Source: Eleusine coracana subsp. coracana
Taxonomy: Eukaryota; Streptophyta; Magnoliopsida; Poales; Poaceae
DNA length: 64,000 nucleotides
Reading direction: 5' to 3'
NCBI GenBank assembly: GCA_032690845.1
Contig: CM064427.1
Span: 18,797,501-18,861,500, forward strand
Numbering within the stretch: position 1 is the stretch's first letter; each line of letters begins with the position of its first letter. The notes under the pieces are model-generated. The model saw only the letters and a program-made list of their open reading frames with translations. It ran no database searches and had not been told where the DNA came from. Shown one piece after another: positions 55,421-64,000 of the stretch. A program made the translations under genes and the position numbers.

Positions 55421-56719
55421 ATGGCACCAACCGCTAGTAACACTTTTAATTTGCGCTCAATTCTTGAAAAGGAAAAGCTTAGTGGAACAAACTTTATTGA
55501 TTGGTATCGCAACTTGAGAATTGTTCTCAAGCAAGAGAAAAAGGAATATGTTCTAGAGCTTCCCTATCCTGATGATCTGCCAGAAAATGCTACTGCCACT
55601 CAGAAAAGGGAGTATGAGAAACATACCAATGATGCAGTTGATGTTAGCTGTCTCATGCTTGCCACTATGTCCTCTGAGCTCCAGAAGCAATATGAGAACG
55701 CGGATGCCCACAATATGATTGAGGGACTTCGTGGCATGTTTGAGAACCAAGCAAGGTCTGAGAGGTACAACATCTCAAAGTCCTTGTTTGCGTGCAGGCT
55801 AGCTGAAAACGGTTCTGTCAGTCCTCATGTGATCAAGATGATTGGTTACATTGAGAATCTGGAGAAACTTGGTGCTGCTCTACATCCTGATTTGGCTACA
55901 GATGTGATTCTCCAGTCGCTTCCTGCAAGCTATGAGCCTTTCATTTTGAACTTTCAAATGAATAGCTTAGAGAAGACATTGGCTGAGTTGCATGGGATGC
56001 TTAAGACAGCTGAGGCAAGCATCAAAAAATCTGGTCCAAGTCAAGTTAACTTGGTTCAAAAGGATAGCAAGAAACGAAAGCGCAAGACTAAGGCTGAGGC
56101 TACAGATCAGATCTCTAGCACTAAGCCTAAGCCTGCAGCAGCTCCTAAGCCTAAACCGGCGGGTAGTGATCCTTGTTTTCACTGCAAGAAACCCGGTCAT
56201 TGGAAGAGGAATTGCAAGCTTTATCTGGAAGAGCTGAAGAAGAAGGGTGGAGACACTTCTAATTCAGGTATCAATGTTATTGAAATTAATAATGTTGCTA
56301 CATGTCCTTATGATTCATGGGTATTTGATACCGGATCGATGATTCATACTTGCAAATCGTTGCAGGGGCTTAAAGAAGCAAGGAAATGTGCAAAAGGCGA
56401 GGTGGATGCTCGCGTCGGCAATGGTGCAAAGGTTGCTGCGTTGGCCGTCGGAACTTATCCACTTTCATTACCATCAGGATTAGTTTTGGAGTTAAATAAT
56501 TGTTATTATATTCCTGCCTTAGGAAAAAACATTATTTCTTCAAAATGTTTGGAGGAAGATGATGGTTATGAGGTCATAATAAGGAACAAGTGTTGTTCCA
56601 TTTATTTGAATAATATTCTCTATGGTAATTGCCCATTGGTGAATGGATTATATTACTTAGATCTTGAAATAAGCCTATTTATAACATTGATGCGAAAAGG
56701 CTCAAGCCTAATGATTTGA
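55421..56719 (+). CDS. Copia Gag and protease
   Basis: 432 codons from ATG. Residues ~1-200 form the Gag UBN2-like capsid region: NLRSILEKEKLSGTNFIDW, then GLRGMFENQARSERY and SPHVIKMIGYIENLEKLG. A Lys-rich linker follows. A CCHC zinc knuckle CFHCKKPGHWKRNC lies at residues ~252-265, and the protease active site DTGS starts at residue ~303. The frame continues into the protease C-terminus (NIISSKCLEED) and leaves the Pol frame at about 56668, ending at an out-of-frame TGA (56717-56719). Gag builds the particle and the protease would cleave the polyprotein. Its Gag part looks intact. Confidence 0.92.
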   Translation: MAPTASNTFNLRSILEKEKLSGTNFIDWYRNLRIVLKQEKKEYVLELPYPDDLPENATATQKREYEKHTNDAVDVSCLMLATMSSELQKQYENADAHNMIEGLRGMFENQARSERYNISKSLFACRLAENGSVSPHVIKMIGYIENLEKLGAALHPDLATDVILQSLPASYEPFILNFQMNSLEKTLAELHGMLKTAEASIKKSGPSQVNLVQKDSKKRKRKTKAEATDQISSTKPKPAAAPKPKPAGSDPCFHCKKPGHWKRNCKLYLEELKKKGGDTSNSGINVIEINNVATCPYDSWVFDTGSMIHTCKSLQGLKEARKCAKGEVDARVGNGAKVAALAVGTYPLSLPSGLVLELNNCYYIPALGKNIISSKCLEEDDGYEVIIRNKCCSIYLNNILYGNCPLVNGLYYLDLEISLFITLMRKGSSLMI

Positions 56720-57666
56720 ATCCCACGTATACTTGGCATTGTCGTTTAGGTCATATAAATGAGAAGCGCATAAAGAAACTCCATACAGATGGTCTTCTTA
56801 GTTCTTTTGATTTTGAATCAATTGATACATGTGAATCTTGTTTACTTGGCAAAATGACTAAGTCGCCTTTCACAGGAAATAGTGAAAGGGCGAGTGAACT
56901 ATTGGGACTTGTACATACGGATGTATGTGGACCAATTAGTTGCACGGCCAGAGGTGGTTTTCAGTACTTCATAACTTTTACCGACGACTTTAGTAGATAT
57001 GGTTACATCTACTTAATGAGGCATAAGTCTGAATCCTTTGAAAAGTTCAAAGAATTTCAAAATGAAGTACAAAATCAATTGGGCAAGACTATTAAACACC
57101 TACGATCTGATCGTGGTGGTGAATATTTGAGCCATGAATTTGGTGAACATCTAAAGCAATGTGGAATTGTTCCACAATGGACTCCGCCAGGAACGCCCCA
57201 ATGGAATGGAGTATCCGAACGGAAGAACCGAACCTTGTTAGACATGGTTAGGTCTATGATGAGCCAAAGTGATCTTCCATTGTCCTTCTGGGGATACGCT
57301 CTAGAAACTGCCACTTTCACACTTAATAGGGTTCCATCTAAATCCGTGGAAAGGACACCATATGAGATATGGACTGGGAAGCGTCCCGGGTTGTCTTTTC
57401 TTAAGATTTGGGGATGTGAGGCCTATGTAAAACGTATGACGTCTGATAAGCTTTCTTCCAAGTCTGATAAATGCTTCTTTGTAGGATACCCTAGGGAAAC
57501 CAAAGGTTATTATTTCTACAACCGGGAAGAGGGCAAAGTGTTTGTCGCTCGTAATGGTGTTTTTCTAGAGAAAGAGTTTCTCTCCAAAAGGGTAAGTGAG
57601 AGAACGGTGCAACTTGAAGAAGTTCAAGAAGCTCCAGAAAATGTTTCTTCTTCCGCCATACCATAA
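56668..57666 (+). CDS. Copia GAG-preIN and integrase (segment of broken Pol)
   Basis: Open in frame 1 from 56668, just after the frameshift, to TAA at 57664-57666. GAG-preIN carries TWHCRLGHINEKRIKKL and CESCLLGKMTK (H-H-C-C). The integrase core has LVHTDVCGPI, FTDDFSRYGYIYL, HLRSDRGGEYL and NGVSERKNRTLLDMVRSMM, so the D, D and E residues are intact. The C-terminal region has SFLKIWGCEAYVKR. The stop at 57664 separates it from RT. Confidence 0.92.
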   Translation, partial: NKPIYNIDAKRLKPNDLNPTYTWHCRLGHINEKRIKKLHTDGLLSSFDFESIDTCESCLLGKMTKSPFTGNSERASELLGLVHTDVCGPISCTARGGFQYFITFTDDFSRYGYIYLMRHKSESFEKFKEFQNEVQNQLGKTIKHLRSDRGGEYLSHEFGEHLKQCGIVPQWTPPGTPQWNGVSERKNRTLLDMVRSMMSQSDLPLSFWGYALETATFTLNRVPSKSVERTPYEIWTGKRPGLSFLKIWGCEAYVKRMTSDKLSSKSDKCFFVGYPRETKGYYFYNREEGKVFVARNGVFLEKEFLSKRVSERTVQLEEVQEAPENVSSSAIP

Positions 57667-59376
57667 TTGGATGAACAAATTATTGTTGAACCAATTGTTG
57701 AAACACCAGCCCCGCGTAGGTCAGAAAGGGCACGTCGCGCTCCTGAAAAGTTCACGCTCCTAACCACGGGGCAGCGAGACATATTATTGTTAGACAATGA
57801 TGAGCCTAAAACTTACAGTGAAGCAATGATGGGACCGGACTCTGAGAAATGGCTTGGAGCCATGAGATCCGAATTAGAATCCATGAGAGAGAATCAAGTT
57901 TGGAACTTGATAGATCCGCCTGATGGTGTAAAAACCATTGAGTGTAAATGGGTTTTTAAGAAAAAGATAGACATGGATGGAAATGTTCACATCTATAAGG
58001 CACGATTGGTGGCGAAAGGTTTTAAGCAAATTCAAGGGGTTGATTATGATGAGACCTTCTCGCCCGTCGCTATGCTAAAGTCTATACGGATCCTTCTAGC
58101 AATTGCCGCATTTTATGATTATGAGATATGGCAAATGGATGTCAAAACAGCTTTCCTTAATGGAAACCTAAGTGAGGATGTGTACATGACACAGCCTGAA
58201 GGTTTTGTCGATCCACAAAATGCTAGGAAGATATGCAAGCTTCAAAAGTCCATTTATGGACTAAAGCAAGCATCTCGGAGTTGGAATCTTCGCTTTGATG
58301 AGGTAGTCAAAGGGTTTGGCTTCATTAAAAACGAAGAAGAGCCTTGTGTTTACAAAAGGGCTAGTGGGAGCGCGCTTGTCTTTCTGGTCCTTTATGTGGA
58401 TGACATATTGCTGATCGGTAATGATATTCCAATGCTTGAAGCTGTTAAGACTTCTTTGAGAAAGAGTTTCTCAATGAAGGACTTAGGAGAGGCAGCTTAC
58501 ATTTTGGGCATTAAGATCTATAGAGATAGATCAAAGAGGCTAATTGGATTAAGCCAAGACACGTACATTGACAAGGTATTGAAACGGTTCAATATGCAGG
58601 ATTCCAAGAAAGGTTTCTTGCCCATGTCACATGGGGTTTCTCTTAGCAAGACTCAGTGTCCCTCGACACCAGATGAGCAAGAGAAAATGAGAGCGATTCC
58701 ATATGCTTCGGCTGTTGGGTCCATCATGTATGCCATGATAAGTACTCGCCCAGATGTAGCCTACGCTCTTAGTGCTGTGAGCAGATACCAGTCAAATCCA
58801 GGAGAAGCTCATTGGGGAGCTAATAAGAATATCCTAAAGTACTTGAGAAGGACTATGGGTATGTTCATAGTCTATGGAGGTGAGGAAGAGCTCGTTGTAA
58901 ATGGTTACACTGATGCTAGCTTCCAAACCGACAAAGACGATTCGAGATCGCAATCTGGATATGTTTTTTGCCTCAATGGAGGCGCGGTGAGCTGGAAGAG
59001 TTCCAAGCAAGATACGGTTGCTGACTCAACAACGGAGGCTGAGTACCTTGCCGCTTCAGAAGCTGCAAAGGAAGCTGTTTGGATCAGAAAATTTGTTTCT
59101 GAGTTGGGTGTGGTTCCTAGTGCATCCAGTCCAATGGACCTCTATTGTGATAATAGTGGTGCCATTGCGCAAGCCAAGGAGCCTAGAGCGCATCAAAAGA
59201 ACAAACACGTACTACGGCATTATCATCTTATTCGGGACATCGTCGCTCGAGGTGATGTAAAGATATGCAAGGTGCACACGGACTCAAACATCGCTGATCC
59301 GTTGACAAAACCTCTCTCTCAGCCCAAGCATGAGGCACATATGAGATCCATGGGTATTAGATATCTGCATGATTAA
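57667..59376 (+). CDS. Copia reverse transcriptase and RNase H (segment of broken Pol)
   Basis: 569 codons, same frame as integrase, directly after the TAA stop. RT: WLGAMRSELESMRENQVWNL, CKWVFKKKIDMDGNVHIYKA, QMDVKTAFLNGNL, SIYGLKQASRSWN, and the catalytic YVDD at residues ~243-246. RNase H: GYTDASFQTD, STTEAEYLAAS, LYCDNSGAIAQA, HYHLIRDIV and IADPLTKPL; the acidic active-site residues are present. Length and motif order are normal for Copia. Without stop-codon read-through it has no start codon of its own in good context. Confidence 0.92.
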   Translation: MDEQIIVEPIVETPAPRRSERARRAPEKFTLLTTGQRDILLLDNDEPKTYSEAMMGPDSEKWLGAMRSELESMRENQVWNLIDPPDGVKTIECKWVFKKKIDMDGNVHIYKARLVAKGFKQIQGVDYDETFSPVAMLKSIRILLAIAAFYDYEIWQMDVKTAFLNGNLSEDVYMTQPEGFVDPQNARKICKLQKSIYGLKQASRSWNLRFDEVVKGFGFIKNEEEPCVYKRASGSALVFLVLYVDDILLIGNDIPMLEAVKTSLRKSFSMKDLGEAAYILGIKIYRDRSKRLIGLSQDTYIDKVLKRFNMQDSKKGFLPMSHGVSLSKTQCPSTPDEQEKMRAIPYASAVGSIMYAMISTRPDVAYALSAVSRYQSNPGEAHWGANKNILKYLRRTMGMFIVYGGEEELVVNGYTDASFQTDKDDSRSQSGYVFCLNGGAVSWKSSKQDTVADSTTEAEYLAASEAAKEAVWIRKFVSELGVVPSASSPMDLYCDNSGAIAQAKEPRAHQKNKHVLRHYHLIRDIVARGDVKICKVHTDSNIADPLTKPLSQPKHEAHMRSMGIRYLHD

Positions 59377-60310
59377 TGTATGAGAGATTGTGTAATGTCT
59401 ATGTTTATGTGTGATTGAATAAAGTGTTATTCTGTTCTATGGATAATAATTATTGCATTGATTGACAAGTGCGTGACTTGTTTGTGAAACTCATTGTTCT
59501 TTTATAATATTATTCTAAATGATCCCTAGTTCCTTATCATTGTGTTGGACAATAATGATTCATGGACTAGCACATGTATTGGTTGATGATCGTGTTTCAC
59601 AGATCATTGATATGGAGATATCAAATCAATAATGTGAACACATGTTGGAGAACATAGTGTTGGACTGACCCACTAATAGACTTTGCTGAGATGTTATTAT
59701 TGTGTCATCAATTATTGTCTTGTATGATGTACCTTTGGGATCCTTAGACCTGAGATTGTCATTGATTCCCAGAATGTATAATAGCATATTTAGGGATTAC
59801 CAAACGCTATTCCGTAACTGGGTAGTTATAAAGGTAATTTTCGGGTATGCTATGAAACATGTCGTGGGGTGTGAGCGGTCAAGATGGAATTTGCCCCTCC
59901 TAATAACAGGAGAGATATCTCTGGGCCCCTCGAGTTAGATGGATTTAGAAGTGCATGGCCATGCCAATGTGATTAAAAGTTAATCATAATGACTAAAAGT
60001 TAGTCATGATAAATCCACTAGACGTTCGAGTGAATGGTCGAGCTATTATAGGGATGACACGTATCTTGCCTTAAGCTTGACTAATATCGTGAGGCAAAGG
60101 GATCGCTGACTGCGTATGTCAAAGGTTCAGCTGATATGATCTTTATGTGTACACGAGAATCAGTATGTGCTGCTAGGTGCCGCTATTGATTTATGATTTG
60201 AAAAATGGTTTTCACATCATTGTCGTGTACATGTGAACCTAACGGGTCACACACTTAACGGGTTGGAACGTCGCTTGCCTATGTGATTGTCTCTAGTGCA
60301 AGTGGGAGAT
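59377..60310 (+). other. Copia 3' untranslated region
   Basis: 0.93 kb between pol and the 3' LTR, non-coding, closing with the purine tract AAGTGGGAGAT next to the LTR. Confidence 0.7.
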
Positions 60311-60820
60311 TGTTGGAGATATGCCCAAGAGACAATACGGATTTGATCCGTATGTGAGCGTCATACGGATATTGATCCGTGTGAGGAATTAGTCCACTAA
60401 TGGGCCAACTAGTCGAGGCCCATTAGAAGGGTCTATTTAAGTGGAGGAGGGGCTTAGGGCGCAGGTGATTCCACCAGTCCTTAACCCTAGCCGCCGTGCT
60501 CCTCTTACTCGCCCACAAAACCCTAACCGTGTTGCCGGTGCTAGCACGCCGCGCACGGTGCTCCAACCCCGTACGTGTGAATACCGCGAGGAGGCGCTGC
60601 TGCTGCTGCGGTGTCGACGGCTGGACTAGAAGGAGACGATTGACGTGATCGACTACTTCCTCTACATCGACGCGCGACTACGTTGGATCGAGCTGCTCCA
60701 ACATTCGCTTCCGCTCCGCCTGCGCGTCTAGTGGTAACGATCCATGATCCTCTCTTGCAAGGTTTCCTGGTTGAACGGTAGAAATTTTATATGCTATCGT
60801 AGCCTACCCGTTCCCCTACA
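60311..60820 (+). repeat. Copia 3' LTR
   Basis: Same 510 bp as the 5' LTR except for three C/T differences (GCCCACAAAA, GTGTCGACGG, CTCTACATCG). Followed by CCACT. Confidence 0.95.
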
Positions 60821-61490
60821 CCACTTGCTATATCCATCCCTTTTGCGCCGGCAGAGACACGGCTATTTCAAGAACTTGCTCGGGTGTCTTTTACTCGGGC
60901 GACGGGGGCGGGGGGGGGGGGGAGGTGATTCACGTGTGGGATTCTACAAGTTTTCTTAGACAGTTATTTTGTGAAACAAAACTCTATGGACATTATATAT
61001 GCGACGCCAACTGCGCCATTTGTGAACTTGTAAAATAGATTCATATGGTTGCTAGAGTCCTACTGTTCGGTGCAGTCAAATAGATTCAGCAAATTTGTTT
61101 GAATTAATAGTGTGCAATTACTGGCGGCAAAGCCTCATGTTTATGACCTATTTTTGTACTTTTGCTGTCATGTGTGATATTTTAAGGATAGAGCTATTAT
61201 AAAAGAGTTAGTATTCACGTATATACGACCCCATGGCTCGGCCGCAACCCCAACCCAATATCTTGGCGTGTTAGCTTCACTCCGAAAAATGTCAATCGAG
61301 ATAATATTACTTCAATTTTAGCCACCAAACATATATACCAAACTGACCACCCACCATGGAATAAAAAAGGATTTTATCGTACGTGCAAGCACCCATCGTT
61401 GTCATATCCATTTTACTTCTTCTTTTTTCATTCCTGATAGCCTGATGTACGTGGAGAAGCATATATATGATGACCCAACACGCCAACAGT
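60821..61490. other. Intergenic, unassigned
   Basis: Contains a G-run at 60909-60922. No supported gene. Confidence 0.4.
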
Positions 61491-63176
61491 GCAAACGAAA
61501 TCCCTTCTTTTTTGAGTGCCCAAAACACTCAGCAAAGATCTAAATACGTTCTGCAAAGAGCACTCGACATAAATTTACTTGATAAAACGTTCTTTTTCAA
61601 GTGTTTTCCATCACGCACTTAACAAAGGCTTTGTCGAGTGTCAAAATACACTCAGTAAAGCTAATACTCGATAAAATATAAATCATAAAAGAAAAAACCA
61701 ACAAAATAGAAAAAAAAATTTGCACCTAGGAACCTCGCCCGCCCGTCCCCGTCTCAAGTCGCATGTCATGTTTTTTTTTTCACGCGCTACACGCTAAGTG
61801 CGTCGGGCGGAATTCGAACTCGGGACCTCTCCTTCATGTGTGTACTTCCCTACCACTACCACTAGATTCCGTTTTCACTCTTCTTGGGATGGCAATGGGT
61901 TGGGTTTGGGTCGGATGGAGTAAAAACCCACCCATCACGAGAAAGACTTCGGGTGAAAATTGACACCCACGCTCACACCCACGGGTGGGAATTGAGATCC
62001 ACGGCCACATCCATCTGGTACCGGGTGGGTGTCGGGTGTCCGTTGGCTTTCACATGTCATATAAAAGATATCTCAAAATAAATATTTAACGAGGTCAATA
62101 CAAATGCACAATGTCTATATATATCATAACAATCAACAAAAGTGAGTCATGGATATATATTTAGATAATTCTACATAAATTCTTAATAACTTAGTCATCA
62201 CTCTCAATCTATGGACATTTATTTAGGTTTAGCTTATTATGAAATAGGGCTCTATCTTGTATATGTGCTATGTTTCGGGGCCTGATGGGTCTTCCACGGG
62301 TGAGAAATAAAATCCACACCCATACCCATGATTATCGGGTTGGGTGCGGGTAATACCCATGGGTGAAAAGCTAGACCCACATCCATACTCGTCGGATGCA
62401 AAACCTCATCGGGTCCCACATCCACACTTCTTATACTATACCTCTTTGTCATGTGTTTTTCATCAGGCACTCGACAAAGACCATGTTTGCTGAGTGTAAA
62501 AAATAATACACTCGGCAAAGACCTTGTTTGTCGAGTGCCAGAAAAGAGACACTCGGCAAAGACATTGTCTGAAAAATTCAAACTTATTTTCGGTTGACAA
62601 GATTGATTCAAATTGAAAAGTGTTAAACTACAAAGTTGTATAACTTAAAGTTCTATAACTTTGTATGATATATAACTTTTTATTTATTTATTCATCCGAC
62701 ATATATAGTAACATTGTTCACAAATCATATACGTGTTACTTAAAGTTTCATAAAACTATATGAAACATATGAATTTTATGAACAATATTATATATCAATT
62801 TGAGTAATATACTAATGATTAAAATAAAATTTTTAAATCTTTAGAAGTTCAATAACTTAGTAGTTGAATTTGTTTTATTTAAATTAATTTATGGTTTTAA
62901 AATATAATTTAAATTTATCTTTACCTAGTGCCAAAAGAAAAATACTCGACAAACAAAGTCTTTGTCGAGTGTCACGAGGAAAACATTCGGCAAAGACTAT
63001 GTTTGTCGAGTGCCACAAAAAACTCTCGACAAAGAATCAAGTTTGCCGAGTGTTTTTTTGTTACACTCCGCAAAGTAAGTTTTTTGCCGAGTGTTTTTTA
63101 TTTTGACACTCGATAAACATATCTTTGTCGAATGGCCGAAAAAATACACTCGGCAAATAGTCAATTTCTGGTGGTG
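61491..63176. mobile_element. CACTA-like element with TTTGCCGAGTG sub-terminal repeats
   Basis: More than 15 copies of TTT(G/C)xCGAGTG or its complement (for example CACTCGGCAAAG) in alternating orientation flank both sides (61520-61680 and 62460-63160). The right end closes TTTCTGGTGGTG at 63165-63176, a diverged form of the TAGTG terminus. The left terminus is not resolved. Dense, inverted sub-terminal repeats of this sequence are common in grass CACTA elements. No transposase is visible. Confidence 0.6.
61888..62440. repeat. Foldback-like insert with GGGTGGGT/ACCCACCC text
   Basis: Starts GGGATGGCAATGGGTTGGGT and has many copies of ACCCAC and GGGTG in both orientations at its two ends, around an AT-rich centre (62050-62260). 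Resembles a grass MITE with a GGATGGCAATGGG terminus; the right terminus is unclear. It splits the CACTA-like repeat. Confidence 0.5.
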
Positions 63177-63963
63177 AGAGTATAGCAGTGGTGCGTGAAC
63201 ATTGGTAATTGGTCATGACCGGTGAGACCGAGGCCATGAAGGTTCCATGATCGTTGAAAGGCCAAAACATATCCAGAGATAACATGGATTCTATCAATTG
63301 TTCATGAGTTTGGCAATTATTTATTCGTTAGTTGAGAAGGGCCTTATTTTACGTGATTAGTGCAAAATTATTGTACGCTTGATTTACATTGCTAATAGAA
63401 ATGATAGTAGTTTGAAATAATAATAAAAAGTGGAAGGGAGAACGATGAAAAACATGGCAGGTCGCAGCTAGCGAGTCATTATTAATATCAAAGGCACGTA
63501 GGGCCTGCCATCAAGAACTGTTAATCGTGACTGCGGAAGTCATATGCATTGCTTGCTGCCTCGGTATATATATTAGCACTAATAATCGTGAACTTCAAAA
63601 TTGGATAATTTTTTCAAGAAAGAAATTATCAGGAAAAAGAGAGGCAACTCATGACCAGGTACGTAGCCGACTGCGAATGAAGTCCGCAAGAGTGACGACG
63701 CGCTGGATGCCGGCATTTGTCGCCGCCCATCACGCACCACCCGAGGGCGACCTCCTCCGGATGATATGGCCGCTTCGTGCTCTCCGAGCGCCATCTGTGT
63801 ACATCAGCAGGTGCTGCTGTATATATATTCAGATTCAAAGGAGACGAATTTATTCTAGAGAGAATGCGTAGTAATATTATTTCAAATTGACAGCACGAAA
63901 CTGCATAAACTAATTTTACCGTGAAAATACTCATGTCATGACAGGTAACACCAAGCTAATTAC
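63177..63963. other. Intergenic, unassigned
   Basis: A GC-rich interval (63655-63800) is open on both strands. I do not recognise a product. Confidence 0.4.
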
Positions 63964-64000
63964 TACTCCCTCCGGATTTAAATTATTGACGCAGTTGACT
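63964..64000 (+). mobile_element. Stowaway MITE, start only
   Basis: TA followed by CTCCCTCCGG and TTTAAATTATT, the terminal inverted repeat of grass Stowaway (Tc1/mariner) elements with the TA target. Cut off by the window end. Confidence 0.7.

Larger units (their letters stand above)
53593..60820 (+). mobile_element. Young Ty1/Copia retrotransposon, nearly complete
   Basis: 510-bp LTRs at 53593-54102 and 60311-60820 differ by three C/T substitutions (0.6%). The target duplication CCACT is perfect (53588-53592 and 60821-60825). A primer site TGGCATCAGAGCC is at 54104-54116 and a purine tract AAGTGGGAGAT abuts the 3' LTR. Gag, protease, integrase, RT and RNase H are in the Copia order over 55421-59376. 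One frameshift and one stop break the polyprotein. At a commonly used grass rate (1.3e-8 per site per year) the divergence implies roughly 0.2 million years. Confidence 0.95.

Noticed and set aside
56668..56719. Programmed frameshift between Gag-protease and integrase of the Copia element
   Set aside because: The 52-nt overlap has no convincing slippery heptamer and plant Copia elements normally use one frame; a simple indel is more likely.
61801..61870. tRNA-like B-box text (GAATTCGAACTCGGGACC)
   Set aside because: Only a B-box-like match on the minus strand; no cloverleaf can be drawn, so it is not called a tRNA or SINE.

Overview
The window is intergenic DNA from a grass, probably a panicoid. 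It is almost entirely transposable elements: Sirevirus-type Copia LTRs, a Tat-lineage Gypsy element, Athila-type Gypsy elements, CACTA ends, grass MITEs and a LINE relic. I found no intact host gene, rRNA, tRNA gene or CRISPR array. The organism call is an inference from repeat content.

Layout. 1-1558 is the end of a Sirevirus LTR (family A) entering from the left. 1841-2888 is a LINE relic between 17-bp direct repeats. About 3290-5555 is a defective CACTA with TNP2-like transposase remnants on the minus strand. 5556-9191 is AT-rich DNA with a MITE relic. 9192-40490 is a five-level nest. The outermost layer is a Sirevirus family B LTR (9192-10287 and 39700-40490). A Tat element (10288-39694, minus strand, TSD CAACT) sits inside it. 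Sirevirus A (17831-36675, plus strand) interrupts the Tat element between protease and RT. The 5' LTR of Sirevirus A is hit by a solo Athila-type LTR (17841-18941, TSD GGATC) and by a gag-protease-only Athila-like element (about 18956-28424, minus strand). 41946-48091 is a deleted Sirevirus (family C) keeping RNase H, an accessory ORF and its 3' LTR. 50209-50236 looks like a Helitron 3' end. 51789-52932 is a small CACTA. 53593-60820 is a young Copia element with 510-bp LTRs that differ at three positions and a perfect CCACT TSD. About 61490-63176 is a CACTA-like repeat with a foldback element inside it, and a Stowaway MITE begins at 63966.

Coding content is retroelement gag, protease, RT, RNase H and integrase in varying decay, plus accessory ORFs. 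One accessory gene lies antisense inside the Tat element and shows seven exons with six GT...AG introns of 73-88 bp. Two others, in the Athila-like element and in Sirevirus C, look alike although their carriers belong to different superfamilies.

The most striking structure is regulatory-looking. The Athila-like family carries palindromes built on GCCGATCGGC in 16 pairs whose centres lie 19-22 bp apart, 21 bp in ten of them. The pairs occur in LTRs, in non-coding interior and even in the gag-protease coding linker. Sirevirus families A, B and C each carry a different palindrome in their LTRs with the same paired layout of roughly two helical turns.
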